From UBA10110 sp964354145 (GTDB taxonomy: Bacteria > Patescibacteriota > Kazan-3B-28 > UBA10110): DNA of 31,969 bases. Under the pieces are notes generated by a model that was given only the letters and a program-made list of their open reading frames with translations, was not told the origin of the DNA and did no database searches. The stretch spans positions 1-31,969 of the forward strand of contig CAYGXX010000003.1 in assembly GCA_964354145.1 (NCBI GenBank). Direction: 5' to 3'. The translations under genes and the position numbers were made by a program. Positions 29,809 through 31,969 of this stretch are shown here, in pieces; position 1 is the stretch's first letter; each line of letters opens with the position of its first letter.

Positions 29809-30109
29809 CCTACTATAAAACGGGTATCTGCAAATGATTGGTAAAAATGGCTCTTTGGTGAAGCTAGCTATTGAACAGTAGGCCGGATGTATAATAAAAA
29901 TGAGCGCGAGCTCAATTGTTCCTTGTGGCTGTCTGAGAGAGAGCGGGAAACTCCTCCCATTGGGGAATTCCTTCCTACCTTCCTCTTCCGATCAAAAACC
30001 AATCCATGAAGAACCTCCTAAGTCTTCACTCCTCTTCTCCTTTCTCCTCCCCTTTTCCCCTCTCTCTCTTTTTGGTAGTCCGTTTTATCCGCTTTTTTGC
30101 AGAGATATC
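29809..30109. other. Gene-free stretch with a long pyrimidine tract
   Basis: A plus-strand TATAAT at 29890-29895 precedes a region that from about 29950 is almost all C and T, with many CTCC/CCTCC words (anti-Shine-Dalgarno-like), ending at CTTTTTTG (about 30093-30100). A 75-codon plus frame (29900-30127) runs through it but is low in complexity and is not accepted. On the minus strand a perfect AGGAGGT precedes a 10-codon frame (MDWFLIGRGR, about 29985-30015). Confidence 0.4.
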
Positions 30110-30535
30110 CTAACAGTGTTTGTCTAGCTCCCGATTGAGAAGTTTATCAGCTAGGGTGTTTTTGTCGCGGAAGACATGCCTGAATGCCACGTGTTCAAAC
30201 TTGCCCGCTAGCTCTTCGACCTTGGCGACTAAGGGCTTAAGGTCTTTATTTTTCACCCGATATTCGCCCTGAAGTTGTTTGACGATCAATTCGCTGTCTA
30301 AAAACACCTCCACACTAGTTTCAGCCAACCTATGGGCGTCACCGATCAGTTTTTGGATCCGACCCAAACCTAAAATTAATGCTTGGTACTCCGCTTGATT
30401 ATTGGTCGCTATCCCCAAAAAAGTAGCGAATTTGGCGATCTCTTTCAGCTTGGCATCATAAATCACTACCCCAGCCGCCGCCGGCCCCGGGTTTCCCCTA
30501 GCTCCCCCATCAGTATAAAGAATGTATTTTTGCAT
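30110..30535 (-). CDS. rnhA: Ribonuclease HI
   Basis: 141 residues. Degrades the RNA strand of RNA-DNA hybrids. The full catalytic set is present: D9 (YTDGGARGNPGPAA), E49 (NNQAEYQAL), D80 (VFLDSELIVKQL) and D130 (RDKNTLADKLLN). It is of the short, archaeal/Bacillus-YpdQ-like form without the basic handle of E. coli RNase HI, so substrate range (including tRNA-like targets in some relatives) may differ. It starts at ATG 30535 and is followed by the purine-rich strand of the 29.9-30.1 kb tract. Confidence 0.94.
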   Translation of the reverse strand: MQKYILYTDGGARGNPGPAAAGVVIYDAKLKEIAKFATFLGIATNNQAEYQALILGLGRIQKLIGDAHRLAETSVEVFLDSELIVKQLQGEYRVKNKDLKPLVAKVEELAGKFEHVAFRHVFRDKNTLADKLLNRELDKHC

Positions 30536-30582
30536 AGTTACTTTTGTTAATTATCTTAAGTTGCCCATGCTACGCCTATTGG

Positions 30583-30660
30583 CTACGCAGGGCAGTCTTC
30601 GCTTCCTTAATTAATTCCCGGCAAAGCCAGGCGAAGCTCCCAAAAGGGAGCGAAGACTGG
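30583..30660. repeat. 78-bp repeat at the 3' end of tRNA-Thr, copy 1
   Basis: Starts CTACGCAGGGCAGTCTTCGC and ends GAGCGAAGACTGG, so its ends are inverted (CAGTCTTCGC / GCGAAGACTG), with an inner GAAGCTCCC/GGGAGCG hairpin. Its last 3 bp are the CCA of the tRNA. The second copy at 30767-30844 is also 78 bp. Confidence 0.8.
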
Positions 30661-30732
30661 AGCCGGAGGAGGGATTTGAACCCTCGACTTGCTGTTTACG
30701 AAACAGCTACTCTACCCCTGAGTTACCCCGGC
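30658..30732 (-). tRNA. tRNA-Thr (anticodon CGU)
   Basis: 75 nt including encoded CCA. Acceptor GCCGGGG/CTCCGGC (one G-U), D arm ACTC..GAGT, anticodon stem GCTGT/ACAGC with loop TTCGTAA (anticodon CGT in DNA), T arm GAGGG-TTCAAAT-CCCTC, discriminator T. Reads ACG. Confidence 0.95.
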
Positions 30733-30766
30733 ATTATGTCATCAATTGACCCCGCTTCGCACAAAG

Positions 30767-30844
30767 CTACGCAGGGCACAGTCTTCGCTTTTATCAATTT
30801 ATACTGGCGAAGCCAGGCGAAGCTCCGTAAGGAGCGAAGACTGG
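30767..30844. repeat. 78-bp repeat at the 3' end of tRNA-Pro, copy 2
   Basis: CTACGCAGGGCACAGTCTTCG ... GGAGCGAAGACTGG, same length and placement as copy 1. Between the inverted ends is a GAAGCTCC/GGAGCG hairpin. Confidence 0.8.
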
Positions 30845-30918
30845 TCGGGGTGCCGAGATTCGAACTCGGGACCTCACGCCCCCTAGACGTGCGCCATAAA
30901 CCACTAGGCTACACCCCG
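30842..30918 (-). tRNA. tRNA-Pro (anticodon AGG)
   Basis: 77 nt with encoded CCA. Acceptor CGGGGTG/CACCCCG, A73, D arm GCC..GGC, anticodon stem CACGT/GCGTG (one T-G) with loop CTAGGGG, T arm CCGAG-TTCGAAT-CTCGG. C1-G72 and A73 and G36-G37 agree with proline identity. Anticodon A34 would need inosine or superwobble to read other CCN codons. Confidence 0.9.
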
Positions 30919-30974
30919 TTCTTTTCAATCTACTATTTAATCATACTCACAAGCTATGATTATACCAATAAGGC

Positions 30975-31140
30975 AAGATCCTGAATCCCGTCCTACGCTC
31001 TCCGAGCTACGGAGGGCTGGCGCAAGTTCGGGATGACAGATTAGATTCTGGATGCGCCTCATGGGCTTACCAGAATGACGCCCGCAGCCGGGCATTGGAG
31101 CTTGGGTGTTGTTTAGACCGACCATTGGAGGAGGGATGTG
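30975..31140. repeat. Dispersed repeats between tRNA-Pro and the candidate RNA
   Basis: CCTGAATCCCG ... CGGGATGACAG (about 30980-31038) is an inverted pair with an inner CTCCGAGCTACGGAG; 'TTACCAGAATGACGCCCG' and two 'ATTGGAG' words follow. Same families as at 7.5, 17.1 and 26.4 kb. No gene seen. Confidence 0.55.
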
Positions 31141-31149
31141 ATGAAATGA

Positions 31150-31276
31150 GTAAAATCTCTGTGGGCGGAGCTGCTGTTTGAAGCCCGCCCCAATTTGAGA
31201 TCCTTCGACTACGCTCAGGATGACAGAATGGAAACTGGGGCGGGGCGAGTTCAGCGAGAGCACCCAGAGATTTTAC
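31150..31276. repeat. Long-range inverted repeat with a dispersed repeat in its loop
   Basis: Outer arms GTAAAATCTCTG / CAGAGATTTTAC (31150-31161, 31265-31276, 12 bp perfect); inner arms GCCCGCCCCA / TGGGGCGGGG (31183-31192, 31236-31245, 9 of 10). The loop is exactly a dispersed repeat (GAGATCCTTCGACTACGCTC then AGGATGACAG). Confidence 0.75.
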
Positions 31277-31286
31277 CATTGAATAA

Positions 31287-31483
31287 TCCCGACGAACTGG
31301 TCGGGACTTTTGCGCCACTTTTCTAGAAAAGTGGCTACTAAAAGCTCCATCACTTCGCTAGACAAACTTCTGATCCTGGTAAGCCAGGTGGGTCGCCTCA
31401 GCTGCAACTTTACGCTGCAGAGATGTTGGCGTCCCGCTCAGAATTTTGTTGGGTCAAAATTGCTAGCGAATGCAATGGAGTAC
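31287..31483 (-). ncRNA. Candidate structured RNA with a four-way junction
   Basis: Closing helix TTCGCTAG / CTAGCGAA (31354-31361, 31463-31470) encloses three hairpins: CCTGG/CCAGG (31375-31388), GGG-T-CGCC / GGCG-T-CCC with inner CTGCA/TGCAG (31390-31435), and AATTTTG/CAAAATT (31442-31461). A 22-bp perfect palindrome (31314-31335) and a TCCCGAC/GTCGGGA hairpin (31287-31306) follow, and the inverted repeat at 31150-31276 may be its continuation. The minus strand is preferred because a promoter-like pair (31490-31518) lies 13-20 nt upstream. It is not rnpB, SRP RNA, 6S or T-box by any conserved word I know. A 77-codon plus frame crosses it and is not accepted. Confidence 0.5.
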
Positions 31484-31489
31484 TTTCAT

Positions 31490-31518
31490 TTTATCATTGT
31501 TAAAACAAATGCCGTCAA
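31490..31518 (-). promoter_or_regulatory. Putative promoter of the four-way-junction RNA
   Basis: Minus-strand TTGACG (31513-31518), 17 bp, GATAAA (31490-31495). Located between the protease stop codon at 31540 and the first helix at 31470. Confidence 0.5.
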
Positions 31519-31539
31519 CACCGCATCTATCCAATCAGC

Positions 31540-31969
31540 CTAAAAAATTGGGCTACTGGCGCCAGTAATCCAGTTAATCAAAAATATAATGGGGTCTAGG
31601 AGCCTAAAAATAATATTGATATTAAACAGTCTTTCGGCAAACAATAGCGCCAACAAAATCATCGGCCCCAGACGCTCAAAACTAGGCCACCAAGCCACGT
31701 TGCCGAAGGTCAGCCGATCCAAAATTAGATACAAAACTTTAGAACCATCTAAGGGTGGAATGGGAAATAAATTAAAGGCTGCCAACGCCACATTGATTAC
31801 CACTACGGTAGCTAAAAGAGTAAATAAATTTCCGCTGGCAGGATGGCCGGTCTGTAAAATATAAATCCGATTCGGCAAGGCGAACAAAGCGGCTACGATG
31901 ATGTTGCTAACTGGCCCGGCTATGGCGATAGCGGTTTCGCCCCACACCCCTCGGCGCACAAAATGGGGA
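31540..31969 (-). CDS. Site-2 protease family (M50) metalloprotease, C-terminal part
   Basis: About 143 residues are visible; the frame runs through the window edge, so the N-terminus with the HExxH zinc site is outside. Diagnostic pieces are 'WGETAIAIAGPVSNIIVAALFAL' (membrane helix after the AGP motif) and 'FNLFPIPPLDGSKVL', the NPxPxxPLDG-type motif whose Asp is the third zinc ligand. Two or three further hydrophobic segments complete the short YwhC-like form. Such proteases cleave substrates within the membrane. A GTG at 31959 is internal, not a start. The stop is TAG at 31540, and the candidate RNA begins 57 bp downstream. Confidence 0.92.
   Translation of the reverse strand, partial: PHFVRRGVWGETAIAIAGPVSNIIVAALFALPNRIYILQTGHPASGNLFTLLATVVVINVALAAFNLFPIPPLDGSKVLYLILDRLTFGNVAWWPSFERLGPMILLALLFAERLFNINIIFRLLDPIIFLINWITGASSPIF

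Noticed and set aside
29900..30127. 75-codon plus-strand frame as a gene
   Set aside because: It translates a pyrimidine tract (Ser/Pro/Leu/Phe only), has no SD, and overlaps the end of rnhA.
31354..31470. RNase P RNA, SRP RNA or T-box identity for the four-way junction
   Set aside because: None of the conserved words (GAGGAAAGTCC, the SRP GGAAG..AGCAG loop, TGGTACCGCG-type T-box) is present on either strand, and no tRNA synthetase gene follows.
31310..31543. 77-codon plus-strand frame and 83- and 108-codon minus frames across 30.9-31.5 kb as genes
   Set aside because: They cross palindromes and dispersed repeats, lack start signals, and their composition follows the repeats.

Overview
The window looks like a piece of a Candidate Phyla Radiation (Patescibacteria) genome, probably a Parcubacteria-type lineage. 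This is an inference from gene content and style. Very large secreted surface proteins sit among compact housekeeping genes, the tRNAs encode CCA, and many surface genes have no Shine-Dalgarno sequence. A degenerate PP2C-like membrane protein and a PaaX/Cas2-like protein with a membrane anchor fit the same picture. The standard code is used: TAA, TAG and TGA all act as stops. No 16S rRNA is present, so the assignment is not proven.

Layout. 1-6.7 kb (minus strand): a surface cluster with a secreted cohesin-like protein (cut by the window edge), two membrane-anchored proteins ending in dockerin repeats, and a short protein with the same N-terminal layout. Consensus TTGACA-N17-TATAAT promoters start the block and, separately, the cohesin gene. 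6.9-9.2 kb (plus): a small SD-led orphan gene, ribosomal protein L31 and release factor 1. 9.2-14.6 kb (minus): two tightly packed runs, lgt-rmuC-K+ channel (ATGA overlaps) and dksA-like-lspA-rluD-gmk. Lipoprotein maturation (Lgt, LspA) is therefore encoded near its likely clients. 14.7-17 kb (plus): a pseudo-PP2C/transmembrane/beta-propeller protein. 17-20.4 kb: a gene-poor repeat region with a duplicated structured element, then tmRNA (ssrA), smpB, a GIY-YIG protein and two small SD-led genes with their own terminators. 20.4-26.3 kb (minus): a 1,943-residue cell-surface protein with a signal peptide, DUF11-like and Ig-like modules and an LPSTG sorting signal. It is divergent from a lipoprotein gene (26.8-27.5 kb, plus) that is paralogous to its N-terminus.

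27.5-29.8 kb is the most unusual stretch. Five copies of a 36-40 bp palindrome, some with arm changes that keep the pairing, surround an NYN-domain putative RNase, a consensus promoter driving a ~50-nt terminated RNA, a 44-residue membrane protein missed by length cutoffs, and a PaaX/Cas2-like regulator. A covarying double-hairpin element is also present twice here. 30.1-32 kb (minus): RNase HI, tRNA-Thr(CGU) and tRNA-Pro(AGG), each followed by the same 78-bp repeat, a candidate structured RNA with a four-way junction and its own promoter, and the C-terminal part of a site-2 (M50) protease.

Working together: secretion, lipidation (Lgt/LspA) and possibly sortase anchoring display a modular surface apparatus with cohesin-dockerin pairing. 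ssrA/smpB, prfA and rpmE serve translation. No transposase or CRISPR-cas locus is visible, but dispersed palindromic repeats fill most intergenic gaps and have run into the ends of some genes.
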